DNA of 64,000 nucleotides from Saccharopolyspora kobensis (GTDB lineage Bacteria > Actinomycetota > Actinomycetes > Mycobacteriales > Pseudonocardiaceae): positions 330,180 to 394,179 of the forward strand of contig NZ_FNVB01000006.1 in the NCBI RefSeq assembly GCF_900108315.1, given 5' to 3'. Every line of letters starts with the position of its first letter. Within the stretch, counting starts at the first letter, position 1. The notes under the pieces are model-generated. The model saw only the letters and a list, made by a program, of their open reading frames with translations, made no database searches and had not been told where the DNA came from. Positions 52,767-60,531 of the stretch are shown here, piece by piece. A program made the translations under genes and the position numbers.

Positions 52767-54071
52767 ATGCAGCGTTGGACCAACTGGGCCCGAACCGCCA
52801 CCGGCACGCCGAGCAGCGTCCTCGCGCCGCGCGACACCGCCGAAGCCGCGGCCGCGATCCGGGAGGCCGCGGCCGCCGGACGCACCGTGCGCCCGCTGGG
52901 CACCGGCCACTCGTTCTCCAGCATCGGCTCGCCGGGCACCGGCTGCGCGCTGGACCTCTCGCACTGGACCGGCATCGTGCGCGCGGAACCGGACACCGGG
53001 CTGGTCACCGTCCGCGCCGGGACCCCGCTGCACCAGCTGAACGCCGAGCTCGACGGGCTCGGCCTGGCGATGGCCAACCTCGGTGACATCGACCAGCAGA
53101 CGATCTCCGGCGCGATCTCCACCGGCACCCACGGCACCGGCGGCGCGCTCGGCGGACTGGCCACCCAGGTCGAAGCGCTGGAGCTGCTGCTCGCCGACGG
53201 CAGCGAACGGTGCTGCTCGGCCACCGAGAACCCCGAGCTGTTCGCCGCCGCGCGCGTCGGCCTCGGCGCCCTCGGCGTGATCACCTCGGTGACGCTGCGC
53301 TGCGTACCCGCCTTCACCCTCCACGCCGACGAGCGCCCGGTGCCGCTGGAGGAGGTGCTGGAAAGCTTCGACGAGCTGGCCGCCGACAACGACCACGCCG
53401 AGTTCTACTGGTTCCCGCACAGCGCGAACACACTGGTCAAGCGCAACAACCGGCACGACGGCCCACCCCGGCCGCTGCACCCGGTCCGGCACTTCCTGGA
53501 GTACGAGGTGCTGGAGAACCGGCTGTTCGGCACGGTCTGCAAGCTCGGCCGCGCGGTGCCCGCGCTGGTGCGGCCGCTCAACCGGATCTGCGCGGCGACC
53601 TGGTCCGCGCGCAGCTACAGCGACCGGTCGCACCGGGTCTTCACCACGCCGCGCAGCGTCCGGTTCGTGGAGTCGGAGTACGCGATACCGCAGGAAGCGC
53701 TGCGAGATGTGCTGCGGGAGCTGCGATCCGCCGCGCGCGGACTGGACGATCCGGTCATGTTCCCGGTCGAGGTGCGGGTCGCGGCGGCCGACGACATCTG
53801 GCTGTCCACCGCCTACCAGCGCCCGACCGCCTACATCGCGATCCACCAGTTCCAGGGCATGCCGCACCGCCGGTGGTTCGACGCCTTCGAGGACATCGCG
53901 GGTGCGGCGGGCGGCCGCCCGCACTGGGGCAAGATGCACCGGCTCGACGCCGACGCGCTGCGCGAGCGCTACCCGCGCTTCGACGACTTCCGCCGCCTGC
54001 GGGCCGAGCTCGACCCGGCGGGCGTCTTCCGGAACGCCTACCTGGACCGCGTCCTCGGACCCTGTGGATAA
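52767..54071 (+). CDS. FAD-linked aldonolactone oxidase (D-arabinono-1,4-lactone oxidase family)
   Basis: 434 residues. The N-terminal FAD-binding domain has GTGHSFSSIG and SGAISTGTHGTG; the C-terminal ALO domain has the HWGK motif (PHWGKMHRL) near residue 395. Such enzymes oxidise sugar-1,4-lactones or alditols using FAD and oxygen. ATG 52767 has GAAGGA seven bases upstream; GTG 52761 is an alternative. The stop codon TAA is part of a DnaA-box-like TGTGGATAA. Confidence 0.9.
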   Translation: MQRWTNWARTATGTPSSVLAPRDTAEAAAAIREAAAAGRTVRPLGTGHSFSSIGSPGTGCALDLSHWTGIVRAEPDTGLVTVRAGTPLHQLNAELDGLGLAMANLGDIDQQTISGAISTGTHGTGGALGGLATQVEALELLLADGSERCCSATENPELFAAARVGLGALGVITSVTLRCVPAFTLHADERPVPLEEVLESFDELAADNDHAEFYWFPHSANTLVKRNNRHDGPPRPLHPVRHFLEYEVLENRLFGTVCKLGRAVPALVRPLNRICAATWSARSYSDRSHRVFTTPRSVRFVESEYAIPQEALRDVLRELRSAARGLDDPVMFPVEVRVAAADDIWLSTAYQRPTAYIAIHQFQGMPHRRWFDAFEDIAGAAGGRPHWGKMHRLDADALRERYPRFDDFRRLRAELDPAGVFRNAYLDRVLGPCG

Positions 54072-54089
54072 CTCCGCGACCTGTCCACA
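54063..54089. promoter_or_regulatory. DnaA-box pair
   Basis: TGTGGATAA (54063-54071, perfect, over the stop codon) and CTGTCCACA (54081-54089, one mismatch to TTGTCCACA) face each other in the convergent gap. Confidence 0.5.
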
Positions 54090-54096
54090 GCGGGAG

Positions 54097-54140
54097 GCGA
54101 TTCCAATGGAAATCAGATGTCCGATTCCCATTGGGATCGC
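54097..54140. repeat. 44-bp palindromic element, family A (copy 6)
   Basis: GCGATTCCAATGGAAATC ... GATTCCCATTGGGATCGC around AGATGTCC. It ends one base before the stop codon of the minus-strand gene. The arms have more mismatches than the other copies. Confidence 0.8.
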
Positions 54141-54141
54141 G

Positions 54142-54798
54142 TCAGCCGAGTGCCTGGCGGAGGGCTTCGGGGATCGGGGTCGGCCCGTTGGCGAGCTCCA
54201 GCTCCCGCCCGATCGAGGCGGGTTCGTCCAGCAGTGCGAGGAGCACCGCCGCGACGTCCGCCCGGGTCACCTCGGCGCGGCCGACCTCCGCGGCCAACCG
54301 CACCCGGCCGGTCGGCCGATCGTCGGTCAGCCGACCGGGTCGCAGGATCGTCCAGTCCAGCGGCCGGGCCCGCAGATCCTCCTCGGCCGCCCGCTTGGCG
54401 TCCAGGTAGGCGCCGAAGACCGGGTCCACGTCGGACGGTGTCGGGTTCTTGGCGCCCATCGAGCTGACCTGCAGGAACCGCCGGACTCCGGCCTCCTGGC
54501 AGGCGTCCGCGAGCAGCGCCGAGGCAGCCCGGTCCACAGTGTCCTTGCGCGCCGCACCGCTGCCCGGGCCCGCGCCCGCGGCGAACACCGCGGCGTCCAC
54601 ACCGGACAGCGACCCGGCCAGGTCGACGGCGTCGATCCGCTCCAGATCCGCCACCAGCGGCTCCACGCCGTCGGCCCGCAGGTCCGCCGCGTGGTCCGGG
54701 TTGCGGATCAGCCCGAGCACCGAATCGCCGCGTTCGGACAGGCCCCGGCCCAGGTGTCGAGCGATCTTCCCGTGGGCGCCGGCAATCACGATTCGCAT
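54142..54798 (-). CDS. NAD(P)-binding Rossmann protein (atypical SDR/NmrA-like)
   Basis: 218 residues. MRIVIAGAHGKIARHLGRGL is the NAD(P)-binding start; VSSMGAKNP and DWTILRPGRLTDD are the typical middle motifs of YwnB/YhfK-like atypical SDRs, which reduce or regulate via NAD(P)H. ATG 54798 is the clear start of the Rossmann fold. It is convergent with the aldonolactone oxidase. Confidence 0.87.
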   Translation of the reverse strand: MRIVIAGAHGKIARHLGRGLSERGDSVLGLIRNPDHAADLRADGVEPLVADLERIDAVDLAGSLSGVDAAVFAAGAGPGSGAARKDTVDRAASALLADACQEAGVRRFLQVSSMGAKNPTPSDVDPVFGAYLDAKRAAEEDLRARPLDWTILRPGRLTDDRPTGRVRLAAEVGRAEVTRADVAAVLLALLDEPASIGRELELANGPTPIPEALRQALG

Positions 54799-54846
54799 GC
54801 CGTCCAACGTAGGCCACCGACGGCTTCTGCACCGATCAACACAGCC

Positions 54847-54876
54847 TGTGGACAACTGGCCACGAGCTGTGGACAA
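54847..54876. promoter_or_regulatory. Two tandem DnaA boxes
   Basis: TGTGGACAA at 54847-54855 and 54868-54876, same orientation, 21 bp apart, upstream of the SDR-like gene. Confidence 0.5.
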
Positions 54877-54886
54877 CTAGCGCGGA

Positions 54887-54946
54887 GTGTGGGGCGAACG
54901 GCCGCGCACCACAACGGGTGGTGCCGGCGGGCCGTTCGCCCCACAC
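54887..54946. terminator. Long hairpin with 17-bp perfect stem
   Basis: GTGTGGGGCGAACGGCC pairs exactly with GGCCGTTCGCCCCACAC; an inner stem (GCACCAC/GTGGTGC) lies in the loop. It is 3' of the minus-strand gene ending at 55025. Confidence 0.8.
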
Positions 54947-54970
54947 CTCATGGGTGGGGATGAAGAATGC

Positions 54971-55013
54971 GCAGTTCCAGCCGGAGTGGAGCGGCGCGGG
55001 CGGCTGGAACTGC
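54971..55013 (-). terminator. Terminator hairpin after the 213-aa hypothetical gene
   Basis: Perfect 13-base arms GCAGTTCCAGCCG and CGGCTGGAACTGC with a 17-base loop, flanked by an outer TGGGGA/TCCCCA pair, 12 bases beyond the stop codon. Confidence 0.78.
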
Positions 55014-55024
55014 GTCCCCAGGGG

Positions 55025-55666
55025 TTAGCTCCGGGTCGGCGCCGGGGCCTCGGTGGCGAGCAGCTGCTCGTAGACCACCTCGTTGACCCAGCGGGACACC
55101 GCGGTGTGCTCCACCGGTGGCGCGTCGGCGAAGCAGCGACCCGGCAGTTCGACCTGGACGTCGTCGCCGTCCGCGCTGAGCACCGCGATGCCGAACTGGC
55201 GGGCCCGGATCAGGCAGGTCTCGGTGAAGTCAGGCGCGATCGCGACGTTGCGCGGCACCACGATCGCCGCGCTGGTGAAGCGGGAGAACGGCACCGCGGC
55301 GGTCAGCGCGCTGCGCCAGTGCCGCGCCGGGGCGAGCACGCCGGAGAGCTGCGCGGCGGGCGGGGGCACCCGGCCGTCCATCTCCGGCCACACCCAGGTG
55401 GAGATCTCCGCGCGGTCCAGCACCGGGCCGCTGCCGAGGCAGAGCCGCTCGGCGTGCGATTCGGGCAGCAGTTCGGCCGTCGCGATGACCTGCCGCCCGT
55501 ACAGCTTCACCGGCGGCAGCACGCTGCCCGCCCACCCGAGGATGTCGACCGATCGCTGCGCGAGCCGGCCCATGGAGGCGACCGGTCCCAGCGGGGACCG
55601 AAGTTGCGTCGTCGAGCAGGCTCGGACCTCGTCCTCGGTCCAGGCACGTCCCGGCATTCCGGTCAC
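55025..55666 (-). CDS. Hypothetical protein, 213 aa
   Basis: Soluble protein with no recognised domain. Segments such as GPVLDRAEISTWVWPEMDG and FSRFTSAAIVVPRNVAIAPDF suggest a mixed alpha/beta fold. GTG 55666 has GGGAGG at about 11 bases; ATG 55657 is a second choice. It is followed by two hairpins. No functional context is evident. Confidence 0.65.
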   Translation of the reverse strand: MTGMPGRAWTEDEVRACSTTQLRSPLGPVASMGRLAQRSVDILGWAGSVLPPVKLYGRQVIATAELLPESHAERLCLGSGPVLDRAEISTWVWPEMDGRVPPPAAQLSGVLAPARHWRSALTAAVPFSRFTSAAIVVPRNVAIAPDFTETCLIRARQFGIAVLSADGDDVQVELPGRCFADAPPVEHTAVSRWVNEVVYEQLLATEAPAPTRS

Positions 55667-55880
55667 GGCGTTCCGCCTCCCTCATGAACAGCGCTTGCAC
55701 TCCACGGCCACCGACAGCGGGGCCACGTTCGACTAAAACAGCTCGGGGCGGGTTCCGCGCTGCTCATCTGTGCTCGCTGCGACCGGCGGCGGGCATCGGT
55801 CGGTGACTGGTCGATGAATGACAACAGGACTTCAGCCCAGCGATGCCGCCATTCAGGTGATAGCGATGCGACTCCCAGGC
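55667..55880. other. Gap without a supported gene
   Basis: About 210 bases between the 213-aa gene start and the family B element. No open frame here has a credible start with a ribosome site. It contains the upstream region of the minus-strand hypothetical gene. Confidence 0.4.
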
Positions 55881-55927
55881 CCCGTGCGCGGTTTCGGGAT
55901 GTCGTGGCGCCCCGAACCGCGCACGGG
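55881..55927 (-). terminator. Palindromic 3'-end element, family B
   Basis: CCCGTGCGCGGTTTCGGG and CCCGAACCGCGCACGGG with one bulge, loop around TGTCGTGGCGC; it begins three bases after the IclR stop codon on the minus strand. Confidence 0.8.
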
Positions 55928-55929
55928 TC

Positions 55930-56718
55930 TCACCTGGACAGCAGGTCGAGCTCGGTGCGGTCCAGCTCCACCAGCCGCTGCCGGATTCCCTCCGCGGCGG
56001 GCAGGAGCGCCTTGACCAGCTTCCCGACGTCGGCCCGAGCGCTGTGCGCCACCACGCCGATGGCCGCGACGACCGAGCCGCCGCCGTCGTGCACCGGCAC
56101 CGCGACCGAGCAGTTCCCGAGCGTCATCTCCTCGTTGGCCTGGGCGAAACCGCGGCTGCGCACGCTCTGCAGCTCGCGCCCCAGCCTGCCGGGCTCGGTG
56201 ATGGTGTAGGCGGTGTGCCGGTCCAGCCCGCGCTCGCAGTACTCGTGCACCACCGTCGTCGGCGCGTGCGCGAGCAGCACCTTGCCGACGCCCGTCGAGT
56301 GCAGCGGCAACCGCCCGCCGCTGCGCGAGATGATCGGCACCGCGCGCGGCGTGGTGAGCTTCTCGACGTAGACGACCTCCAGCCCGGAGCGGACCGCGAG
56401 GTGGACGTTGTCGTGGGTGTGGCGGCACAGCTCCTGCATGTGCGGCAGGGCGACCTCGCGCAGCCGGCTGTTCACCGGCGCGAGCAGCCCGATCTCCCAC
56501 AGCCGCAGGCCGATCGCGTACCGGCCGTCGCCGTCGCGCTGCAGCGCGCCCCACATCTCCAGCTCGCGGACCAGCCGGTGGGCGGTGGCCAGCGGGATCT
56601 CCGCCCGCCGCGCGATGGCGGTCAGGGTGAGCCGGACGTGGTCGATGTCGAAGGCGGTGAGCACGCTGAGCGCGCGCGCCGTGACCGATCGGCCAGGATC
56701 CCGGCTGTTCCCCGCCAT
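55930..56718 (-). CDS. IclR-family transcriptional regulator
   Basis: 262 residues. Winged helix at the N-terminus (LTAIARRAEIPLATAHRLVRELE), GRYAIGLRLWEIG linker, then the effector-binding domain (LPLHSTGVGKVLLAH, SVAVPVHDGGGSVVAAIGVV). IclR proteins often control aromatic or organic acid degradation. ATG 56718 has GGGAGG. The genes it controls are not obvious; it may act on genes outside the window. Confidence 0.92.
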   Translation of the reverse strand: MAGNSRDPGRSVTARALSVLTAFDIDHVRLTLTAIARRAEIPLATAHRLVRELEMWGALQRDGDGRYAIGLRLWEIGLLAPVNSRLREVALPHMQELCRHTHDNVHLAVRSGLEVVYVEKLTTPRAVPIISRSGGRLPLHSTGVGKVLLAHAPTTVVHEYCERGLDRHTAYTITEPGRLGRELQSVRSRGFAQANEEMTLGNCSVAVPVHDGGGSVVAAIGVVAHSARADVGKLVKALLPAAEGIRQRLVELDRTELDLLSR

Positions 56719-56813
56719 GTCGCCTCCCGTGGAGCGGCCACCGCGCCGCTCGGGTGTCACCAGCTGGGCCCAAGCCCAGCACAGTCGATCGTTTTCGCCA
56801 AGCCCGCGCCGGA

Positions 56814-57248
56814 TCAGCGCAGCCCGAGCAGCTCCCGCATCCGCGCGTACTTGCGGGTGAGCCGGTCCCGGGTCGCGGCGTCCAGCGCGGCCAACCGGCG
56901 GGGATCGGCGTTGTGCGCCAGATCCGCCTCCTTGACCAGCAGCGCGCCGGGGGTTGCCAGGATCCGCGCGGCGTAATCGGCCGGTTGCTCGCCGGACCGC
57001 TTGGTCACGGCGAGCACGATGTCCCGGGTCCCGGCCGGGAGCGAGGCCCGCTGGAGCCACTCCTCGGTCACCGCCCCGTCCTCGACGGAGTCGTGCAACC
57101 AGGCCGCGGCGATCTGGGCCTCGTCACCGCCGCGCTCCCGCACCCCGGCGGCCACCGCGGCGAGGTGCTCGACGTACGGCCGCCCCGCCTTGTCGACCTG
57201 CCCGCGGTGCGCCCGCGCGGCGAACTCGGCGATCTCGTCCAGGCCCAT
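56814..57248 (-). CDS. Small HD-domain hydrolase (MESH1/SpoT-hydrolase-like)
   Basis: 144 residues. The metal-site residues are His28 (RPYVEHLAAVA), His52-Asp53 (AWLHDSVED) and a later Asp in VKEADLAHN, as in the hydrolase half of RelA/SpoT and in small alarmone hydrolases. ATG 57248 begins the domain. It might remove pyrophosphate from (p)ppGpp; related enzymes act on other nucleotides, so this is uncertain. Confidence 0.78.
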   Translation of the reverse strand: MGLDEIAEFAARAHRGQVDKAGRPYVEHLAAVAAGVRERGGDEAQIAAAWLHDSVEDGAVTEEWLQRASLPAGTRDIVLAVTKRSGEQPADYAARILATPGALLVKEADLAHNADPRRLAALDAATRDRLTRKYARMRELLGLR

Positions 57249-57280
57249 GCCCCGCGCTCCCACAGCCGAACCGTACAAGA

Positions 57281-57787
57281 TCAACTGATCTGCACCCCGG
57301 TGACCAGCGCGATCAGCCAGCACAGCAGGGAGCCGACGCCGGCGAAGGCCCGCACCAGGTTCCACCGGACCCACTTGGCCTCGAACCGCTCCCGCAGCGC
57401 GGCGATGTCCTCACCACCGGCGGCCAGCTCGTTGTTCAACGGCACGTTCGCCGTCCCGGTGACCAGGAACACCACCAGGTAGAGCCCGGCCCCGGCGACC
57501 GCCCACCACGCCCCCGGAGCGGCGGCGGACCACACCAGCCACGCGGCCACCCCACCCAGCACCAGCCCGCCGAGGAACATCGGCAGGAAGACCGGGTTCA
57601 GGATCGCCGCGTTGATCCGCTGCATCGAGGTGACGAACGCCCGGTCGTCGACGGCCCGCAGCCCGGGCATCACGGCGTAGCCGAACCCGGCGAACAAACC
57701 GGCCACCAAGCCGCTGCAGCACACCGCAGCGACCACCAGCACCTCCACCAAAACGCCCACTCCAGCCCCGAACCCGGACAAAAACAC
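57281..57787 (-). CDS. DUF1772 membrane protein
   Basis: 168 residues with four helices; the family pattern MQRINAAILNPVFLP and TGTANVPLNNELA identifies DUF1772 (anthrone oxygenase-like group). GTG 57787 is the start of the open frame; a later GTG may be used. It is upstream of the HD hydrolase gene on the same strand (32-bp gap). Confidence 0.8.
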   Translation of the reverse strand: MFLSGFGAGVGVLVEVLVVAAVCCSGLVAGLFAGFGYAVMPGLRAVDDRAFVTSMQRINAAILNPVFLPMFLGGLVLGGVAAWLVWSAAAPGAWWAVAGAGLYLVVFLVTGTANVPLNNELAAGGEDIAALRERFEAKWVRWNLVRAFAGVGSLLCWLIALVTGVQIS

Positions 57788-57839
57788 CGATCACCATAGG
57801 CGGCCGAACGCCACCGGCCCCCGAATCGGCCCGAGATGC

Positions 57840-58230
57840 CCCGAAACCGCAACCGAGTGGTGATCCCCACACTCCCGATCTGCCCCCGGTGTTCGCTGTC
57901 CGCTGAACCCGAACGCACCCCCGAACATGACAAACCCCACCCCACAACAAGAACGAGAAATCCCACTCCGAAAACCCCGCAGAAACCCCAAAACCGGCAC
58001 AACCCGAGAACCAGAACGCCAAAACCCGAGGCCACCACCCCGACCACTACGACGTTCGGAGCAACGACGCCCAAGACCGAAGCCCAGACACCGAAGACTC
58101 CGGCTCTGAAACCTGCGCGCACGGCCGAGCACCTGAAGACCGAAACACTGAAACCCGGGAACCCCACCCCTGAACGGCCCGACGGGCGAAGCCCGGAGAA
58201 CAAAGCGAACCGCTGGTCCCCGACCCAGGC
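57840..58230. other. A/C-rich strand-asymmetric stretch without a clear gene
   Basis: The plus strand here is dominated by A and C, with few G and T (for example ACCCCACCCCACAACAAGAA), and GC is visibly lower than around it. Reading frames on both strands stay open only because of this composition; their proteins are low-complexity (GVVASGFGVLVLG) and lack good starts. It may be decayed sequence or a structured or untranslated RNA region. Confidence 0.45.
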
Positions 58231-58264
58231 CGGGAACGCCGCCCATCGCGAGGAGCGGAGAAGA

Positions 58265-58290
58265 AGGCCCCCACCGCACCGTGGGGGCCT
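58265..58290 (-). terminator. Distal terminator after tRNA-Leu
   Basis: AGGCCCCCAC and GTGGGGGCCT around a 6-base loop; on the minus strand the stem is followed by TCTTCTCC. Confidence 0.8.
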
Positions 58291-58309
58291 ACGGGGACTC
58301 GGCCCCCGT
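58291..58309 (-). terminator. Middle hairpin after tRNA-Leu
   Basis: Short stem ACGGGG/CCCCGT between the two main terminators. Confidence 0.5.
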
Positions 58310-58323
58310 AAAGAAATACGAAG

Positions 58324-58356
58324 AAGGCCCCCGGCGAAGCATGAGCCGGGGGCCTT
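58324..58356 (-). terminator. Proximal terminator after tRNA-Leu
   Basis: AAGGCCCCCGGC and GCCGGGGGCCTT (perfect 12-bp stem); on the minus strand a T-rich tail (CTTCGTATTTCTTT) follows. It begins six bases after the tRNA 3' end. Confidence 0.88.
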
Positions 58357-58361
58357 CGGAG

Positions 58362-58444
58362 TGGGCGAGGAGGGAGTTGAACCCTCACGTCCTTTCGGAC
58401 ACACGGACCTGAACCGTGCGCGTCTGCCATTCCGCCACTCGCCC
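58362..58444 (-). tRNA. tRNA-Leu (CAG)
   Basis: Acceptor arms GGGCGAG and CTCGCCC with discriminator A; anticodon stem-loop CACGG TTCAGGT CCGTG with anticodon CAG; a long variable arm (TGTCCGAAAGGACGT) as in class II tRNAs; T arm GAGGGTTCAACTCCCTC. CCA is not encoded. A leucine tRNA next to fhaA is a conserved arrangement in actinobacteria. Confidence 0.95.
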
Positions 58445-58614
58445 GTGGCTTGGCTGGAAGCTTACACTGACTGCTTCCGGCCTTCGGCACCGGGGTCGCT
58501 TTCGCTTCCCTGCTGCCCTGTTGGCGAAAGTAGATTAGCACGGGCTGACGAGGGCCTTCGGCGGGGGGTCGGACTTGTTGGGAACTGGGCGGTGTCCCGG
58601 CCCGTTGACCCAGA

Positions 58615-58620
58615 TACGAT
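58615..58620 (+). promoter_or_regulatory. -10-like box before fhaA
   Basis: TACGAT about 37 bases before the fhaA start. The -35 is weak. A second candidate, TAGATT, is at 58531-58536. Confidence 0.4.
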
Positions 58621-58656
58621 GGGTGTCAGGAGTCGTACGCGTGGAAGGAAATTGCC

Positions 58657-60024
58657 GTGGGCCTCGTGCAGCGCTTTGAGCGCCGACTCGAAGGCATCGT
58701 CGGTAACGGCTTCGCGCGCGTTTTCGGCGGGAAGGTCGTGCCCCAGGAGGTCGCCCAGGCACTGCAGCGGGAAGCCGAGCTGCAGGTCCGGGAGCTCGCC
58801 GGGGGTCGACTGCTCGCGTGCAACCACTACGTTGTGCAACTGAGCCCGTCCGATCACGATCGGCTCACCGACGACGAGGACCGGGTGACCGACCTCCTCG
58901 CCGACTGCGTTCAGGAGCATCTCACCGAGCAGGGGTGGGACACATATGGTGACGTCGTAGTCTCCCTGGAGCGCTCTGAGACGCTGCACACGGGACAGTT
59001 TCGAATCAGCTCGACCGTCGACCCCGACGTGACTCGACGGCCGGCACAACCGCGTACCGCAGGAGACCGACCCATGAGCCAGCCACCAGGCCACTATCCC
59101 CAGGGAGATCCGTACAACCAGCAGGGGCAGTACGGCTACGACCAGGGTTACGGCCAAGGCCAGGACCCCAACTACGGCTACGGCCAGCAGCAGCCCCCGG
59201 CTGCCGGCTACGACCAGGGCTACGGCCAGCAGCCCCCCGCCGGCGGTTTCGACCAGGGCGGTTACGGCCAGCAGCAGCCCGGTTACGACCAGGGCGGTTA
59301 CGGCCAGCCCGCCGGTTACGACCAGGGCTACGGCCAGCAGCCGGGTTACGACCAGGGCGGCTACGGCCAGCAGCCGGGCTATGACCAGGGCTACGGGCAG
59401 CAGCCCGCTGCCGGTTATGACCAGGGTTACGGCCAGCAGCCCCCCGCAGCCGGCTTCGACCAGGGCGGCTACGGCCAGCCCGCCGGTTACGACCAGGGCT
59501 ACGGCCAGCAGCCCGGTGGCTACGACCAGGGTTACGGCCAGCAGCCCGCTGCCGGTTACGACCAGGGTTACGGCCAGCCCGCCGGTTACGACCAGGGCTA
59601 CGGCCAGCAGCCGGGCGGTGCCTACCCGCAGTCGGGCGGTTTCCCGGACCAGGGCGGCTACGGCCAGCAGCCCGGTGGCGCCTACCCGCAGAGCGCGCCC
59701 GGCGGTTACCCGCAGGGCGGCCCGCGCGGCATGATGACCGCGACCCTGCACCTCGACGACGGTTCGAACCGCTCGTACACGCTGCAGCAGGGCTCGAACA
59801 TCATCGGCCGCGGCCAGGAGGGCCAGTTCCGGCTCCCCGACACCGGCGTCTCGCGCAAGCACATCGAGATCACCTGGGACGGCCAGAGCGCGATGTTGGC
59901 CGACCTCGGTTCCACGAATGGCACCACGGTGAACGGCACTCCGGTGCAGACTTGGCAGTTGGCGGACGGAGACGTGATCAGGGTCGGGCACTCCTCCCTG
60001 ATCTTCCGCGCTCAGCAGGCCTGA
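58657..60024 (+). CDS. fhaA: FHA-domain protein FhaA with GYDQGYGQ repeats
   Basis: 455 residues. N-terminal DUF3662 domain ([21 protein letters not shown], about 1-115), a central low-complexity region (about 130-350) built from some 20 repeats of the type [10 protein letters not shown], and a C-terminal FHA domain ([31 protein letters not shown]). FhaA binds phosphothreonine on Ser/Thr kinase targets and regulates peptidoglycan synthesis. GTG 58657 has GGAAGGAAA upstream. The repeat tract is likely disordered and could phase-separate or span the cell wall interface; that is inferred. Confidence 0.93.
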   Translation: MGLVQRFERRLEGIVGNGFARVFGGKVVPQEVAQALQREAELQVRELAGGRLLACNHYVVQLSPSDHDRLTDDEDRVTDLLADCVQEHLTEQGWDTYGDVVVSLERSETLHTGQFRISSTVDPDVTRRPAQPRTAGDRPMSQPPGHYPQGDPYNQQGQYGYDQGYGQGQDPNYGYGQQQPPAAGYDQGYGQQPPAGGFDQGGYGQQQPGYDQGGYGQPAGYDQGYGQQPGYDQGGYGQQPGYDQGYGQQPAAGYDQGYGQQPPAAGFDQGGYGQPAGYDQGYGQQPGGYDQGYGQQPAAGYDQGYGQPAGYDQGYGQQPGGAYPQSGGFPDQGGYGQQPGGAYPQSAPGGYPQGGPRGMMTATLHLDDGSNRSYTLQQGSNIIGRGQEGQFRLPDTGVSRKHIEITWDGQSAMLADLGSTNGTTVNGTPVQTWQLADGDVIRVGHSSLIFRAQQA

Positions 60025-60069
60025 GACCGCGAACCGCGTCCCCGACACGAGTAGGAGCGTTCACAACAA

Positions 60070-60531
60070 GTGCCAGAGCTGGTGATGCAGCTGACCAGAG
60101 CAGGGTTCCTCGCCCTGCTCTGGTTGTTCGTGCTGGCTGCGCTTCGAGTGGTTCGTTCAGACCTCTACTCGGCGTCCGGGATGCGGCTCCCGATGCCAGG
60201 TGCGGGTCGGGCCCCGGCCAAGGGCAGGGGCAGGAGCAAGGCGCCACGCCAGATGGTGGTGACGCACGGTGCGCTCGCCGGCACGCGCATTTCACTGGAC
60301 GGTCGGCCGATCCTGATCGGCCGGGCGGACGACTCCACGTTGGTCCTCGATGACGACTACGCGTCGACACGACACGCGAGGTTGTCCCTTCGGGGCTCCG
60401 ATTGGTACGTGGAGGATCTAGGCTCCACAAACGGCACATACCTCGATCGGGCGAAGGTCACGGGGCCGACCAAGGTCCCGCTCGGAGTTCCGATCAGAAT
60501 CGGCAAGACGGTGATCGAGCTGCGCTCATGA
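60070..60531 (+). CDS. fhaB: FHA-domain membrane protein FhaB
   Basis: 153 residues. One membrane helix near the N-terminus (FLALLWLFVLAALRVV), then a cytoplasmic FHA domain (ILIGRADDSTLVLDDDYAST, GSTNGTYLD). FhaB (FipA in mycobacteria) binds phosphorylated partners of PknA/PknB at the divisome. GTG 60070 is the start. It overlaps pstP by four bases (ATGA). Confidence 0.93.
   Translation: MPELVMQLTRAGFLALLWLFVLAALRVVRSDLYSASGMRLPMPGAGRAPAKGRGRSKAPRQMVVTHGALAGTRISLDGRPILIGRADDSTLVLDDDYASTRHARLSLRGSDWYVEDLGSTNGTYLDRAKVTGPTKVPLGVPIRIGKTVIELRS

Noticed and set aside
58362..58444. Prophage or island attachment site at the tRNA-Leu
   Set aside because: No integrase and no direct repeat of the tRNA 3' end nearby; the surrounding genes are ordinary core genes.
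59090..59720. CRISPR-like regular repeats
   Set aside because: The repeats are in-frame codons for [10 protein letters not shown] inside fhaA, have no spacers of constant length, and there are no cas genes.
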